A stretch of 64,000 bases of DNA, taken from positions 1-64,000 of the forward strand of contig NZ_JACIFE010000001.1 of assembly GCF_014197255.1 (NCBI RefSeq), written 5' to 3'. Numbering within the stretch: the first letter of the stretch is position 1; the number at the start of each line of letters is the position of its first letter. Below the pieces are notes generated by a model that was not told the DNA's origin, searched no databases, and was given only the letters and a program-made list of their open reading frames with translations. Made by a program: the position numbers and the translations under genes. Origin of the DNA: Bartonella fuyuanensis (GTDB taxonomy: Bacteria; Pseudomonadota; Alphaproteobacteria; Rhizobiales; Rhizobiaceae). Below are positions 54,454-64,000 of the stretch, piece by piece.

Positions 54454-55711
54454 TTTTTACCCTTTTAATTTTTTAGAAACCTTTCCACCTACAAACCGCT
54501 TCACACTGTTTTCTCTATTCACTTTCCACGAAATCTCTTTCAATATGGTTATAGAAAAACCCTACCATTCAGGCAAAATAGAATGATCCACTTCAATTGC
54601 ACATTCACCGGATTGCACCTCGACACACTTAAAGAAACATCACTCACATCCCAAACCTATCTCACAACCCTGATTTATAGATGATATTCCAATGGCTATA
54701 AATAGAATTTCCAGCAAACTGGGGAACTCCGTTCACAAGGACTTTTAAATCATTCATACTCAGGCATCATGAAACAGATTTTAAATGTACCAAGAGATAT
54801 TTTTGAACAAGTACATGAATGTAAAACACGTGTCTATTCTGTCCGCGTTCTATTTTTCATGAAAGGCTCTTTAAAAAAAGCAAAAAAGTTATATCTTCCA
54901 ATATCTTAAAGATTTGTAAAATTTGGCGAATAACATTCTTGAAGCCAAGTTTCTTTCTATTATTGAGGGAAACATTTATCATGTAGAGCAAAATCTAAAA
55001 CGAGTCTTGTTTATATTGTTCACTTTCAAGCTTAAAGCCTAAAAAACAGTGCGCATTTGCAAAACTGTTTTATTCTGCACATTATCCTTTAGCAAAACAG
55101 CAAAATTTAAAAGCTTTACCCAGTTTGGATCTCGTTTTCTTTTTTATTTTGAAAAGTTCACCCGTCCAGTTTTTTGTTATCAATCTTTTTAACTCTCAAT
55201 GGTGCTACCTCTTCTTCCTTCAAAGGACACCATAAATCCCACCATTAATCTTTAAAATAATAGCCCAAAATCCAACTTTTTGTCTAACGCGTTTCACCTG
55301 CTCACTTCAAAGGACAACGTTTCATGAAGATTATCGACTTCCTTCCTACATCTCAAAGAACAAAGATACCTAGTTAACGCCAGTTTGTAACCAATCCGGT
55401 TTTATTTAGCAGATTTCACCTTGCATCCCCATTTATATGGTTCACTCACATAAGACCTGACAAAGAAGATTTAAGAATATTCATCACGCATTCTCAAAAC
55501 ATTTAATATCTCAAGGCATCTTACACACCACATCTCACCTAATTTGTTGTTCTATAAAAACTTCATTCTTCTAAAGAGCCTATAGTTTTAACGAATCAAG
55601 GCTTTTTATTAGGAAAGAGCAGTGAATAACTAAGCATTTTCCCATATTTTTCTTCATAAACACTTCATACAAGTTTAGATAACAACAAACACACCGGTAA
55701 TTGATAACTAC
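54454..55711. other. Convergent intergenic region ydcF / macB
   Basis: About 1.26 kb without a supported gene. A degenerate palindrome-flank repeat lies at 54671-54690. CTTCAAAGGACA elements occur near 55214 and 55304, and a CAGTTTGTAACCAATCCGG element near 55383. I see no trace of the acyltransferase gene that might be expected here, nor a hairpin terminator for either gene. Confidence 0.45.
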
Positions 55712-57691
55712 TTAACCACGCGTAAGAGCCACAACAGGAGCAAGCCGTGAAGCCTGGCGCGCTGGAGAAAAACCAAAACATATTCCAATGAACGTCGAAA
55801 AAGAAAGAGATAGGATGATAGAATCAATAGTATAAACTAAGTGGATAGGCGCCTTAAACAAAAGAAATAAACCTCCAACAGAAAAACCAAAGAGAATTCC
55901 TAAACCACCTCCAATCACACATACTAAAACTGCTTCAATTAAAAATTGTTGTAAAATATCGCTCTGTCGTGCACCAACAGCCATACGCACCCCGATTTCA
56001 TTGATCCGCTCAGAAACTGTAACCAACATAATATTCATCACTCCAATTCCTCCTACAATCAATGAAATCGATGCAATTGAAGACACTAAAAGCGTTAAAA
56101 TACGTGTACTCTCCATGATACGTTCACGGAAAAATTCAGAATTTTTAATGAAAAAATCTTCCTCACCATGGCGCATAATGAGAAAACGTCGAACCATAGT
56201 TTCTGCTAAATGTGAATCAATTTCATCGGCGATCCTAACCGTAATTGCACGAACTTGCGTTGTTCCAACAAATCGTGTTTGCACAGCTGTATAGGGTAAA
56301 TAAACCTGCAACGTATTTGAATTTCCTCCCATACGTTGCGGATCTACAACACCAATAATACGCACGGGAACATTACCCAAATGAACAATTTTTCCAATGG
56401 GATTTTCATGACTATGAGGGAAAAGCACAGAAAGTGCTTCTTTTTCAATCACGAGATCAACAGCTCGCTCATGCACACTTTTTTGATCAAACAATCTTCC
56501 TTGAACAGCTTTGAGTCCTTGCGTCTGAAAATATTGTTCTCCTACCCCAGTAATTACAGCATTGGCTTCAACAGCACCAAAACGTACCGTTGAGCTTACT
56601 GAAATTTGAGGCGTTACACCAGAAACATAGGGTAAGCCGGAGAGAGCCTCTGCATCTGCTTCCACCAAACTTGTTATTTTCTCTGCCTGTGGGTCAGATA
56701 AGTTTTTTCCAGGTAAAATTGTTAATGTATTAGAACCCAAACTCTTAAAATTTTCCATAATTTTTTCCCGCGTACCATTTCCCAAAGCCACCATAGCAAT
56801 AATTGCTCCAATACCGATAATCACCCCAAGCATTGTTAAAAAAGTCCGCATACGATGTGCATTCATAGCCAACAAAGCCATGACAAATGTTTCACGAAAA
56901 CGTTCAACAAAAGCTCGAAAAAAACCTAGTGTTTTCTGATCCTTCAAATTTTGTTTTTCCTGAATATAAGACGCATTCTTTATTTTTTTGCGCTTTAATA
57001 CATTATCTGCAATAATTTCTCCATCACTGATTTCGATAATACGCTCTGCTCTTTTAGCCACCTGCATATCATGCGTTACGATAATAATGGTATGTCCTTC
57101 TTGATGAAGTTCATCTAGAATACGCAACACTTCTTGTCCACTAGATTTATCTAAAGCACCGGTTGGCTCATCAGCAAGAATGACCTGTGCATTATTCATC
57201 AATGCTCGAGCAATAGAGACTCGTTGTTGCTGCCCCCCTGAAAGTTGATTAGGACGATGATTTACTCTATCTCCCATACCTAAACGTGTTAATAAGTTCT
57301 GAGCACGTTTTTTTCTCACATCTGGTGCACAACCTGCATAAATAGCTGGAATCTCAACATTGCCAAGTGCAGTTAATTCATTCAACAAGTGATAACGCTG
57401 AAAAATAAATCCAAAATAGTTGCGGCGCAAAGCTGATAATTCATCAACAGAAAGAGAAGCTGTTTCTTGTCCTGAAATCAAATAACGGCCAGAATTTGGT
57501 CGATCCAAACAACCTAAAATATTCATCAATGTGGATTTTCCAGAACCGGAAGCCCCCACAATCGCCACCATTTCGCCCCGCCTAATAGTCAGGTTGATCT
57601 CTCTCAAAACAGTAACAAATGTTTCACCCGCAGGAAATTTGCGCACAATATTTTCCAAAACGAGCACAGCATCTGCTTTTTCTATTTTCAT
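55712..57691 (-). CDS. macB: MacB-type ABC transporter (ATPase-permease fusion)
   Basis: The inner-membrane engine of a tripartite efflux pump. An N-terminal ATPase domain has Walker A GASGSGKS at 46-53, an LSGGQQQR signature near 155 and the Walker B ILADEPTGALD. A membrane helix at about 275-300, a periplasmic MacB domain of about 230 residues and three C-terminal helices follow, the four-helix MacB layout (659 residues). It is the last gene of OMF-macA-macB, three bases after macA. In relatives it exports macrolides, toxins or lipids; the substrate here is unknown. Confidence 0.95.
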   Translation of the reverse strand: MKIEKADAVLVLENIVRKFPAGETFVTVLREINLTIRRGEMVAIVGASGSGKSTLMNILGCLDRPNSGRYLISGQETASLSVDELSALRRNYFGFIFQRYHLLNELTALGNVEIPAIYAGCAPDVRKKRAQNLLTRLGMGDRVNHRPNQLSGGQQQRVSIARALMNNAQVILADEPTGALDKSSGQEVLRILDELHQEGHTIIIVTHDMQVAKRAERIIEISDGEIIADNVLKRKKIKNASYIQEKQNLKDQKTLGFFRAFVERFRETFVMALLAMNAHRMRTFLTMLGVIIGIGAIIAMVALGNGTREKIMENFKSLGSNTLTILPGKNLSDPQAEKITSLVEADAEALSGLPYVSGVTPQISVSSTVRFGAVEANAVITGVGEQYFQTQGLKAVQGRLFDQKSVHERAVDLVIEKEALSVLFPHSHENPIGKIVHLGNVPVRIIGVVDPQRMGGNSNTLQVYLPYTAVQTRFVGTTQVRAITVRIADEIDSHLAETMVRRFLIMRHGEEDFFIKNSEFFRERIMESTRILTLLVSSIASISLIVGGIGVMNIMLVTVSERINEIGVRMAVGARQSDILQQFLIEAVLVCVIGGGLGILFGFSVGGLFLLFKAPIHLVYTIDSIILSLSFSTFIGICFGFSPARQASRLAPVVALTRG

Positions 57692-57694
57692 GGC

Positions 57695-58918
57695 TTAATT
57701 CTCATTTCCACTCTGTTCATCAGGAATTTCAGGCAACACACCATCGCGTGAACCAGTAATAACCACATCCCCCTCCTGAAGCCCTGAAACAATCTCTGCC
57801 ATCACTTTATTATTAAGCCCCACAATCACTTGTTTTGCCACTACTTTTTTACCCCCCACCAAAAGTAAAACCCATGCTTTATGTTCTTTTGTTTCATCAC
57901 GCAAAGCAACACTTGGAACCAACAAAACATTCTGAGCACGTCCTAAAATAATATGAACTTGAGCAGTCATATAAGTTCGCAAAAAATTGTCTTTATTATC
58001 AACATGTGCAATCCCATTGTAATAAATCGCTGATGACACAAGAGAACTAGAACCTCCTGCTCCAGAATTAATACTCACATCAGCACGAATAGATTCAGGC
58101 GCCGGATCGACCCTTTCTAAAATACCCTCATAACGCCGGTGTGAATTGCCCAATACCGTAAAATAAAGAGGTTGACCAGCACGAACTTTAAGAATATCAG
58201 CCTCTGAAATTTGCGCTTTGACTGTCATCTTTGACACATCGCCTAAAATAACAATTGTAGGCGCTGACTGAACAGCATTAACATTCTGTCCTTCTTCAAC
58301 AACCGTTGCCAAAACAGTTCCCGCCGAAGGAGCAGTTATTCGCGTATAATCGAGATTGACCCTTGCACTCTCTACATCAATTTGAGCTTGTACAATCTGC
58401 TGCTGCAGTTGGGCAATTTGCGCTTCGCGTATTTTCACTTGTGTTGTCGCATCATCAAGATTAGCTTTTGAAGTTGCACGCGCTTCTATCATTTTTTTTT
58501 GCCGCGCTAAATTTTTCTGTGCAAGGGAAAGATAAGCTTCTTGTTCCACTAAATTCGCATAATAATGAGATAAAGCTGCTTTTTTTCTTTTCAGATCATT
58601 TTCTTGATCTGTAGGATCAATTTCGGCCAAAAGATCCCCTTCTTTTACAACACTGCCCGGAAAAACGCGCATAGAAATCACTCTCCCCGTAGCACGCGCT
58701 CCAACAGCCACCAACCTATAAGGCCGCACAAGCCCAGAAGCCAAAACACTTTCTTCGATATCACCACGCTTCACAACAGCTGTCATATACATTGGTGTAG
58801 ATGTTCCCCAAAAAACAGAGCGTAACCACAACAAAATGACAATAATGAAGAGAGAAATAAGAAATAATGAAAGTTTCCTGTGTTTTATAACGAAATTTTT
58901 GATGAAACCTTTTTTCAT
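57695..58918 (-). CDS. macA: MacA-type periplasmic adaptor
   Basis: The membrane fusion protein of the MacAB pump. The 407 residues start with one membrane anchor (about 16-35), then a lipoyl half (LVAVGARATGRVISMRVFPGSVV), a helical hairpin of about 90 residues and the second lipoyl half (LDYTRITAPSAGTVLATVVEEGQ). A beta barrel and a membrane-proximal domain complete it. Its ATG overlaps the stop of the outer membrane factor gene by four bases, and macB follows three bases later, so all three are coupled. Confidence 0.94.
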   Translation of the reverse strand: MKKGFIKNFVIKHRKLSLFLISLFIIVILLWLRSVFWGTSTPMYMTAVVKRGDIEESVLASGLVRPYRLVAVGARATGRVISMRVFPGSVVKEGDLLAEIDPTDQENDLKRKKAALSHYYANLVEQEAYLSLAQKNLARQKKMIEARATSKANLDDATTQVKIREAQIAQLQQQIVQAQIDVESARVNLDYTRITAPSAGTVLATVVEEGQNVNAVQSAPTIVILGDVSKMTVKAQISEADILKVRAGQPLYFTVLGNSHRRYEGILERVDPAPESIRADVSINSGAGGSSSLVSSAIYYNGIAHVDNKDNFLRTYMTAQVHIILGRAQNVLLVPSVALRDETKEHKAWVLLLVGGKKVVAKQVIVGLNNKVMAEIVSGLQEGDVVITGSRDGVLPEIPDEQSGNEN

Positions 58919-60393
58919 TGCTCTAACCTTGCAAGCGAACGACTAACACCATCAATAACTTTCGGACGTGATACATCAACAACTCCATCCCACCCACCTC
59001 CTAATGCTTTCATCAAAGCGATATATTGGGTAGCTAAAGCAACACGGCTATCTATAAGTGCCATCTGCGCAGAATAATAGGAACGATCAGCATTTAACAA
59101 TTCGAGGAAGCTGATACTTCCATTTTCAAAAAGGCTTCGTGAAAGTTTTAAAGAATGCAGATAAGTTTCATTTGCAATGACGAGCTTTTTGAGACGCTGA
59201 TGTTCCTTCGTTACTCTCACAAGGGCATTTTCAACATCTTCTAAAGCACCTAATACAGCCGCTCGATAAGTAATAAAGGCCTGATCACGCTGTGCCCGTG
59301 CCATCGCAACAGAGGCAACAATCTGCCCTCCATTAAAAAAGGGGAAACGAAGACCAGGTCCAAAAGACCAGCTAATCGTTGAACTTTTCCATAATTGATC
59401 CATTGTTACTGCTGCTGTTGCAATATTCCCTGTTAAAGTAAGCGATGGATAACGTTCTGCCTCACGTTGACCAATGCGAGCTGTTGCTTGTGCATATTGG
59501 CGCTCTGCGCGACGTAAATCTGGACGTGACAACAAAATATCGGTTGGAATTCCTGCTGGTATGGGCCATTGTGGTTGTGGAATTTTAATTTGCTTAGCAT
59601 TTTTTTGCAAAAAACCCTTCAAAGCCGTAGGCACATGACCAGTTAAAACAGAAAGGCGATGCATACTCATTGCCACACTGGCTTCTATCTGAGAGATATC
59701 GGCTTCTGTATTGGCCATTTGCGCTTTTGCATTTGAAACATCAAGCTCAGAAATATCGCCTGCTGTCAATTTGGCGCACATCAATTCATATGTTTTGCGC
59801 TGTGCTGCAGCAATTTGCCGCACAATCAGCAACTTTTGTTGCCAACCACGCATTTGAACATAATTTGTTGCCACCTCTCCCAACAATATGACCATGGTAG
59901 CCCGCATATCTTCCACCACCGCTTCAAGACCATACCGTGCTGCTTCAACGCCTCGTTTATGCCCACCAAAAAAATCAAGCTCCCAACTTGCATCAAATCC
60001 CCCACGATATTGGCTCAACGCATCAGATTGTCCAGATCCGTTACGGGTTCCTGCAATTGTATTTGACGCACTTGGCAACAAGGCCCCCACCACTTGCCCT
60101 AAACTAGCACGTGCTTCGCGAACTCGAGCTTTAGCAACCGCAATATCATTATTTCCAGAAATTACCTCATCCATTAATGCATTTAAAATCGGATCATTTA
60201 ACCATCGCCACCATCCCGCAAGAGTAATTGAACGGTCAGATATCTGTTCAGACTTCTGTCCCCATTGGGCTGGAACACGAAAAAATGTTTTATGATAATT
60301 TGGGCCAACCATACATCCTGACAAAAGAAAACATAGCAAAACATTAGAAAGTAATCCTTGAAAAACGCCCCTTTTGAGATTTCTGCTCTGCAT
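58915..60393 (-). CDS. Outer membrane efflux lipoprotein (NodT/TolC type)
   Basis: The outer-membrane channel of a tripartite pump. The 492 residues begin with a signal peptide and lipobox ending at Cys27 (LLSGC), then the typical CMVGPNYHK. Two homologous halves with long helices follow, including the SRPDLRRAERQYAQATARIG segment diagnostic of the NodT subfamily. Having the channel gene first in a macA-macB operon gives a complete pump, whereas enteric MacAB borrows TolC. It might also serve the EmrAB-like pair at 31 kb. Confidence 0.94.
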   Translation of the reverse strand: MQSRNLKRGVFQGLLSNVLLCFLLSGCMVGPNYHKTFFRVPAQWGQKSEQISDRSITLAGWWRWLNDPILNALMDEVISGNNDIAVAKARVREARASLGQVVGALLPSASNTIAGTRNGSGQSDALSQYRGGFDASWELDFFGGHKRGVEAARYGLEAVVEDMRATMVILLGEVATNYVQMRGWQQKLLIVRQIAAAQRKTYELMCAKLTAGDISELDVSNAKAQMANTEADISQIEASVAMSMHRLSVLTGHVPTALKGFLQKNAKQIKIPQPQWPIPAGIPTDILLSRPDLRRAERQYAQATARIGQREAERYPSLTLTGNIATAAVTMDQLWKSSTISWSFGPGLRFPFFNGGQIVASVAMARAQRDQAFITYRAAVLGALEDVENALVRVTKEHQRLKKLVIANETYLHSLKLSRSLFENGSISFLELLNADRSYYSAQMALIDSRVALATQYIALMKALGGGWDGVVDVSRPKVIDGVSRSLARLEQ

Positions 60394-60459
60394 TTAGTCT
60401 CCCGCATTTTTTAGAATCATTACTTAGTATTAATACTTTATTTACCTCTTATTTCAAAA

Positions 60460-61269
60460 TTAACGTGAAAAATCAAATATAGTTTGCACAGGAATATGAT
60501 CTGAAGGACGTTCCCATCCGCGCGCATCACGAAAAGTCGAAAGATCTTCTACCAAGGGCGCTAAATCTGGAGAAGACCAAATATGATCAAGCCGACGCCC
60601 ATAATCCGTAAGGGCCCAATCGCGTGCACGATAACTCCACCAGGTGTAAAGTTTAGTAGGAACAGGAATATGCAACCGCATAAGATCAATCCAACCGCCT
60701 TGACAACACAAATCTTGTAAACGCTCGGTTTCAATGGGTGTATGGCTTACAACCTTCAACAATTGCTGATGAGACCAAACATCCTCTGCCAAAGGAGCAA
60801 TATTCAAATCGCCCAGTAAAAGAGAAGACACCCCCTTTTCCTGCTCTGCACGGATAAAAGACATTTCTTCTAAAAAATCAAGCTTATGACGAAATTTCTC
60901 ATTCACATCAGCGTCAGGAATATCTCCTCCTGCAGGAACATAAAAATTATGAATCCGCAAATTTCTCCCGTGAGCTTCCACAATCACTGAGATATAGCGA
61001 CAATCTTGATTTTGACAAAAAAAACGCTTTTCTATCTTTTTAAAAGGCAACCGAGAAACAATAGCCACTCCATTATAAGATTTTTGTCCATTCAGTGCGA
61101 TATGCTTATATCCTGCTGCTACAAAATCCTCTACTGGAAATAAAGCATCTGGACATTTTGTTTCCTGTAGGCACAAAACATCAGCCGGAAAGAATTCCAA
61201 ATACTGAAAAATCTGTGCAAGACGCAAACGAATAGAGTTAATATTCCAAGTCGCAATACGAAAAAACAT
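60460..61269 (-). CDS. xthA: Exodeoxyribonuclease III
   Basis: A base-excision-repair AP endonuclease and 3' exonuclease. The 269 residues have the ATWNINSIR start with Asn9, the metal ligand Glu36 in LQETK, LLLGDLNIAP, RRLDHIW and the final SDHIPV histidine. Length is standard. It lies 33 bases after lolA on the same strand, the usual alphaproteobacterial ftsK-lolA-xthA order. Confidence 0.97.
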   Translation of the reverse strand: MFFRIATWNINSIRLRLAQIFQYLEFFPADVLCLQETKCPDALFPVEDFVAAGYKHIALNGQKSYNGVAIVSRLPFKKIEKRFFCQNQDCRYISVIVEAHGRNLRIHNFYVPAGGDIPDADVNEKFRHKLDFLEEMSFIRAEQEKGVSSLLLGDLNIAPLAEDVWSHQQLLKVVSHTPIETERLQDLCCQGGWIDLMRLHIPVPTKLYTWWSYRARDWALTDYGRRLDHIWSSPDLAPLVEDLSTFRDARGWERPSDHIPVQTIFDFSR

Positions 61270-61302
61270 CTACTTTAATCTCAATGATGTAACCCTATTT
61301 CT

Positions 61303-61911
61303 TCATTTCTTCGAAGGAAGTGTAAACATTCCATTTGCAAATCGAACGCCTGTTTGTACATTCATAACCTGTACAGTAGTTTCCAAATTTTGTTGGTCAA
61401 CAATTGTCCACTGCCGCAAAGCGGATCCTTTAGGATCAAAAATCATTCTTATTTTCCCAGCCCCAATGCTTTTATCACGCAGAACAATCGTCACTGCCCC
61501 TGGATCTTCACGAAATGCCAATAAACGCCCAGAAGATACATCAATTTTATCATCCAACAGAAACTTCATTGGTGTTTGCGAAAGTTGTGAAAAGTTCCAA
61601 GTATTCAAAGCCCGATTATTAATTCCAATAAACTGACCATCTGCAATAATCTGCAAAGGCATTTTTTTGTAAATAAAGCGAATTTTTCCTGGACGTTCTA
61701 AGTAAAATGTTCCTTGAGACATTTTCCCTCTTGGACTAAATTGAATAAAATCACCTGTCATTGTTTTGATTGCCGCAAAGCGATTCACCACATTCTGCGC
61801 CTTTACCATTTTATTAGATGTTTGTGAAAAAGCAGGAAACATTAAACACCAAAAGACAACAATTCCCACAAACCTAAAGACTCTACTTTGCGATAAAAAA
61901 AACAGTTTCAT
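61303..61911 (-). CDS. lolA: Outer membrane lipoprotein carrier LolA
   Basis: A periplasmic shuttle that takes lipoproteins from LolCDE to the outer membrane. The 202 residues begin with a signal peptide ending near FSQT. The mature part shows the LolA beta-barrel elements (MTGDFIQFSPRGKMSQGTFYLERPGKIRF) common in alphaproteobacterial members. The open frame starts at 61959, but GGGAG nine bases before the ATG at 61911 and the signal peptide place the start there. It lies between ftsK and xthA. Confidence 0.92.
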   Translation of the reverse strand: MKLFFLSQSRVFRFVGIVVFWCLMFPAFSQTSNKMVKAQNVVNRFAAIKTMTGDFIQFSPRGKMSQGTFYLERPGKIRFIYKKMPLQIIADGQFIGINNRALNTWNFSQLSQTPMKFLLDDKIDVSSGRLLAFREDPGAVTIVLRDKSIGAGKIRMIFDPKGSALRQWTIVDQQNLETTVQVMNVQTGVRFANGMFTLPSKK

Positions 61912-61984
61912 AAAAAATGCTCCCAAGCAATACTTAATTGGCTTTATTATAAACAACAAATAACGAATAAATACTTTGCTTTAT

Positions 61985-62335
61985 CAGAAAAAATATTGTT
62001 TGAAAAAACGATCTGAAGATTTTTTAAAAGTATTCTTCTTCAATAGTCTCTTAAAATTTCAGCTTTCCCCATATGATTTTCTGAATCAATGATGCCTTCT
62101 TCTTCCAGCTTCTCACTCAATATCACTGCACAATTAGAATCAATACCTAAACGGCATTGAATATAAGAAGTTGAAGCCTGATCATGATGAAGTACGATAG
62201 CAAAAGTTTGACAATAATTATCTGCTAAAGAAGAAAGAAAAGAGACATCTGCCTTATGTTCTTCATCTGCTTGCAATATTATTTTCAAACAATTAGTCCG
62301 CCTTTAAAGTTTTGAAGGTAGCTAAATTCCTATTT
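61985..62335 (-). pseudogene. Partial copy of the ftsK 3' end (gamma domain)
   Basis: Same-orientation copy of about 63000-63330. It encodes an 82-codon open frame (62040-62288) matching the FtsK tail, including YIQCRLGID against YIQRRLGIG and EEEGIIDSENHMGKAEIL against the parental end. Similarity continues upstream of the first possible start (a TTG) and about 40 bases past the stop, so it is a duplicated segment rather than a designed small gene. The frame is still open, which implies a recent origin or selection. If made, the peptide would be a lone winged-helix gamma domain. Confidence 0.85.
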
Positions 62336-62478
62336 TTCTGCAAATTTGCTAAACAACTCATATATTCTAACCCACCTGTAATCTAATGAAGCAACATGGC
62401 TTATAGTCAACATACAACGGAGATTAAACATATTACTTCACGAATTTAAAAACTCTTTATCAGTCGCAAAAATATTTT

Positions 62479-62553
62479 TTTGACTTCCTCCTCACCTAAA
62501 AGAATAAAAATTCTCATCTACTCAGGTCTATAAACAATTTGGATTTTAGCAAG
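62479..62553. repeat. TTGACTTCC-type dispersed repeat
   Basis: It matches about 7528-7600 over some 75 bases with drift: TTTGACTTCC, a C-rich spacer, AGAATAAAAAT, a further spacer and CTRTAAACAATT. Single parts of it recur near 28987, 9390, 43030 and 55383. Confidence 0.5.
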
Positions 62554-62705
62554 TCCCTCTTGGATTTCCACCCTATATACTTAATCTTCTATACGGCTTG
62601 ACAAGAAAATCCTGCCCTAAATATTCAATATATTCTAGAAAAAAATTAATATATCAAGCCTTGCATAACCACAACGCCTCAAACGACATTATTTCATATT
62701 TATAC

Positions 62706-62732
62706 ATTGATTTATAATGATAAATTACCATT
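62706..62732. repeat. Palindrome-flank repeat, inverted copy
   Basis: ATTGATTTATAATGATAA and then ATTACCATT. It is the reverse complement, with few changes, of 10788-10817. A CTCAAACGACATTATTTCAT element of the CTCAAAGGA type lies just upstream. Confidence 0.5.
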
Positions 62733-63025
62733 CTTCAACGTAAACATAAATCATAACGCCAAATCCAGTAAGATTTTTTCATCTTATACGCTCCCATATT
62801 CAATTAATTCAAATCATTTTCTTGCACCTTACAAACAAAATCTGCGTATAGATAAATTACATAAAATAAGGAATAAAAATACTTCTTATGAATTGTCTCA
62901 AGTGCCAAGAGTTAGCATAATCTTGAAAGCTGGAAAAGTACATGATGATATCAGTTTTTTAACGCATAATAGAGTAAATGCCTGTTTTTATAAAATATTA
63001 TTTAAAAAACGATTATAAAGATTTT

Positions 63026-64000
63026 TCAAAAGCGTTCCTCTTCAGGAGGTACTAAAATTTCCCGTTTCCCTGCATGATTTGCTGGACTAATGATGCCTTC
63101 TTCTTCCATCCTCTCAATTAACGTTGCAGCACGGTTATAACCAATGCCTAAACGGCGTTGAATATAAGAAATCGAAGCCTTACGGTCACGAAGAACAATA
63201 GCAACAGCTTGACTATAGGGATCGTCTCCTGAAGGAGAAGCCAAAGAAACATCAGTCTCATTCTCTTCAACTTCTTGCGTAATTGTTTCCAAATAATCAG
63301 GTCGTGCTTGCGCTTTGAGATGCGCAACAACCTGCTCCACTTCATCATCTGCAACAAAAGGTCCATGCACACGCTGAATACGTCCTCCTCCCATCATGAA
63401 AAGCATATCTCCCTGTCCTAACAATTGTTCAGCTCCTTGTTCGCCTAAAATTGTTCGACTATCGATTTTTGAACTTACAGAAAAAGAAATGCGTGTAGGA
63501 AAATTGGCTTTGATTGTCCCAGTAATAACATCGACAGAAGGACGCTGTGTTGCCATAATCACATGGATACCAGCAGCACGCGCCATTTGTGCTAAGCGTT
63601 GCACTGCACCTTCAATATCTTTACCAGCAACCATCATCAAATCAGCCATTTCATCAATAATGACAACAATATAGGGCATAGGACTAAAATCAAGAGTTTC
63701 CGTTTCATACAGAGGCTCCCCAGTATCATGATCAAAACCCACTTGAATTGTACGCACCATTGTCTCTCCTTGATCTTTTGACTCTTTGAGACGCGCATTA
63801 AACCCATCGATATTGCGAACGCCAAGTTTTGACATTTTACTATAGCGCTCTTCCATTTCACGAACAGCCCACTTTAAGGCAATTACGGCTTTTTTAGGAT
63901 CTATTACTACTGGTGTTAATAAATGAGGAATGCCATCATAAACCGAAAGTTCAAGCATTTTTGGATCCACCATAATGAGACGACATTGTTCAGGTGTCAT
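63026..64000 (-). CDS. ftsK: DNA translocase FtsK, C-terminal part (5' end outside window)
   Basis: The hexameric motor that pumps chromosome termini through the septum and activates XerCD at dif. The visible 324 codons cover the end of the motor domain: MVDPKMLEL, the Walker [13 protein letters not shown] and [13 protein letters not shown]. The gamma domain with [26 protein letters not shown] follows, which binds KOPS sequences. Walker A and the membrane part lie beyond the window edge, so the ATG at 64000 is internal and not the true start. A copy of the gamma-domain region lies downstream. Confidence 0.96.
   Translation of the reverse strand: MTPEQCRLIMVDPKMLELSVYDGIPHLLTPVVIDPKKAVIALKWAVREMEERYSKMSKLGVRNIDGFNARLKESKDQGETMVRTIQVGFDHDTGEPLYETETLDFSPMPYIVVIIDEMADLMMVAGKDIEGAVQRLAQMARAAGIHVIMATQRPSVDVITGTIKANFPTRISFSVSSKIDSRTILGEQGAEQLLGQGDMLFMMGGGRIQRVHGPFVADDEVEQVVAHLKAQARPDYLETITQEVEENETDVSLASPSGDDPYSQAVAIVLRDRKASISYIQRRLGIGYNRAATLIERMEEEGIISPANHAGKREILVPPEEERF

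Larger units (their letters stand above)
61912..63025. other. Intergenic region ftsK-lolA with a gene relic and repeats
   Basis: About 1.1 kb. The part 61985-62335 is a copy of the end of ftsK. A repeat at about 62479-62553 matches about 7528-7600. A palindrome-flank element lies at 62706-62732. A plus-strand frame at 62707-63018 (103 codons) starts inside that repeat, is antisense to this gene block and has no recognisable family; it is not called. Confidence 0.55.

Noticed and set aside
62707-63018. Plus-strand 103-codon frame
   Set aside because: It begins inside a dispersed repeat element and has low-complexity AT-driven composition.

Overview
The window looks like a chromosomal segment of Bartonella or a very close relative, an alphaproteobacterium of the Hyphomicrobiales. 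The reasons are AT-rich DNA, rhizobial-type gene order (tkt-gap-pgk-fba; a helicase-related gene then fdxA then carD; leuS-lptE; ftsE-ftsX-ydcF; an ATP synthase F1 operon separate from F0), and typical alphaproteobacterial families (GapR/DUF2312, DUF1036, DUF4164, CarD). By my count about two thirds of the window codes for protein. Long AT-rich intergenic stretches with decaying sequence fit a genome under reduction. I see no rRNA, tRNA, CRISPR array, intact insertion sequence or prophage.

Layout. 1-7.5 kb: a minus-strand central-carbon block (transketolase, GAPDH, PGK, class I aldolase), then the DUF4164-zapA pair on plus. 8-9.2 kb: a secreted DUF1036 protein and GapR. 9.2-12.4 kb: non-coding, with dispersed repeats and a broken copy of the end of uup. 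12.4-18.4 kb: uup, a glycine-zipper lipoprotein, thiamine pyrophosphokinase, an M48 metalloprotease and rpoH. 19-21.8 kb: a helicase-related protein that has lost its helicase half, fdxA and carD. 23.8-29 kb: rpmF, ispA and ispG (isoprenoids) separated by sparse DNA. 29.8-38.5 kb: a small membrane-anchored protein, an EmrAB-like efflux pair and the F1 operon atpHAGDC. 40-49 kb: priA, transaldolase, lptE, leuS and a YggS-type PLP protein. 49.7-54.5 kb: acs and ftsE-ftsX-ydcF. 55.7-60.4 kb: a complete MacA-MacB-outer-membrane-factor operon. 60.4-64 kb: xthA, lolA and the C-terminal part of ftsK, which runs off the window.

How the genes connect. Transketolase and transaldolase join the pentose phosphate shunt to the aldolase/GAPDH/PGK section of glycolysis. 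IspG and IspA make isoprenoid precursors. LptE, LolA and the two efflux systems serve the envelope. ZapA, FtsE, FtsX and FtsK serve division, and GapR and PriA serve chromosome replication.

The most unusual signal is architectural. At five places (fba, uup, priA, the yggS-like gene and ftsK) the gap downstream of an intact gene holds a degenerate, same-orientation copy of that gene's 3' or internal segment. A second layer is a set of short dispersed AT-rich repeats confined to the gaps. I do not see a clear candidate for a wholly new multi-gene system; the recurrent gene-tail copies and the stand-alone remnant of the Suv3-like helicase deserve the most attention.
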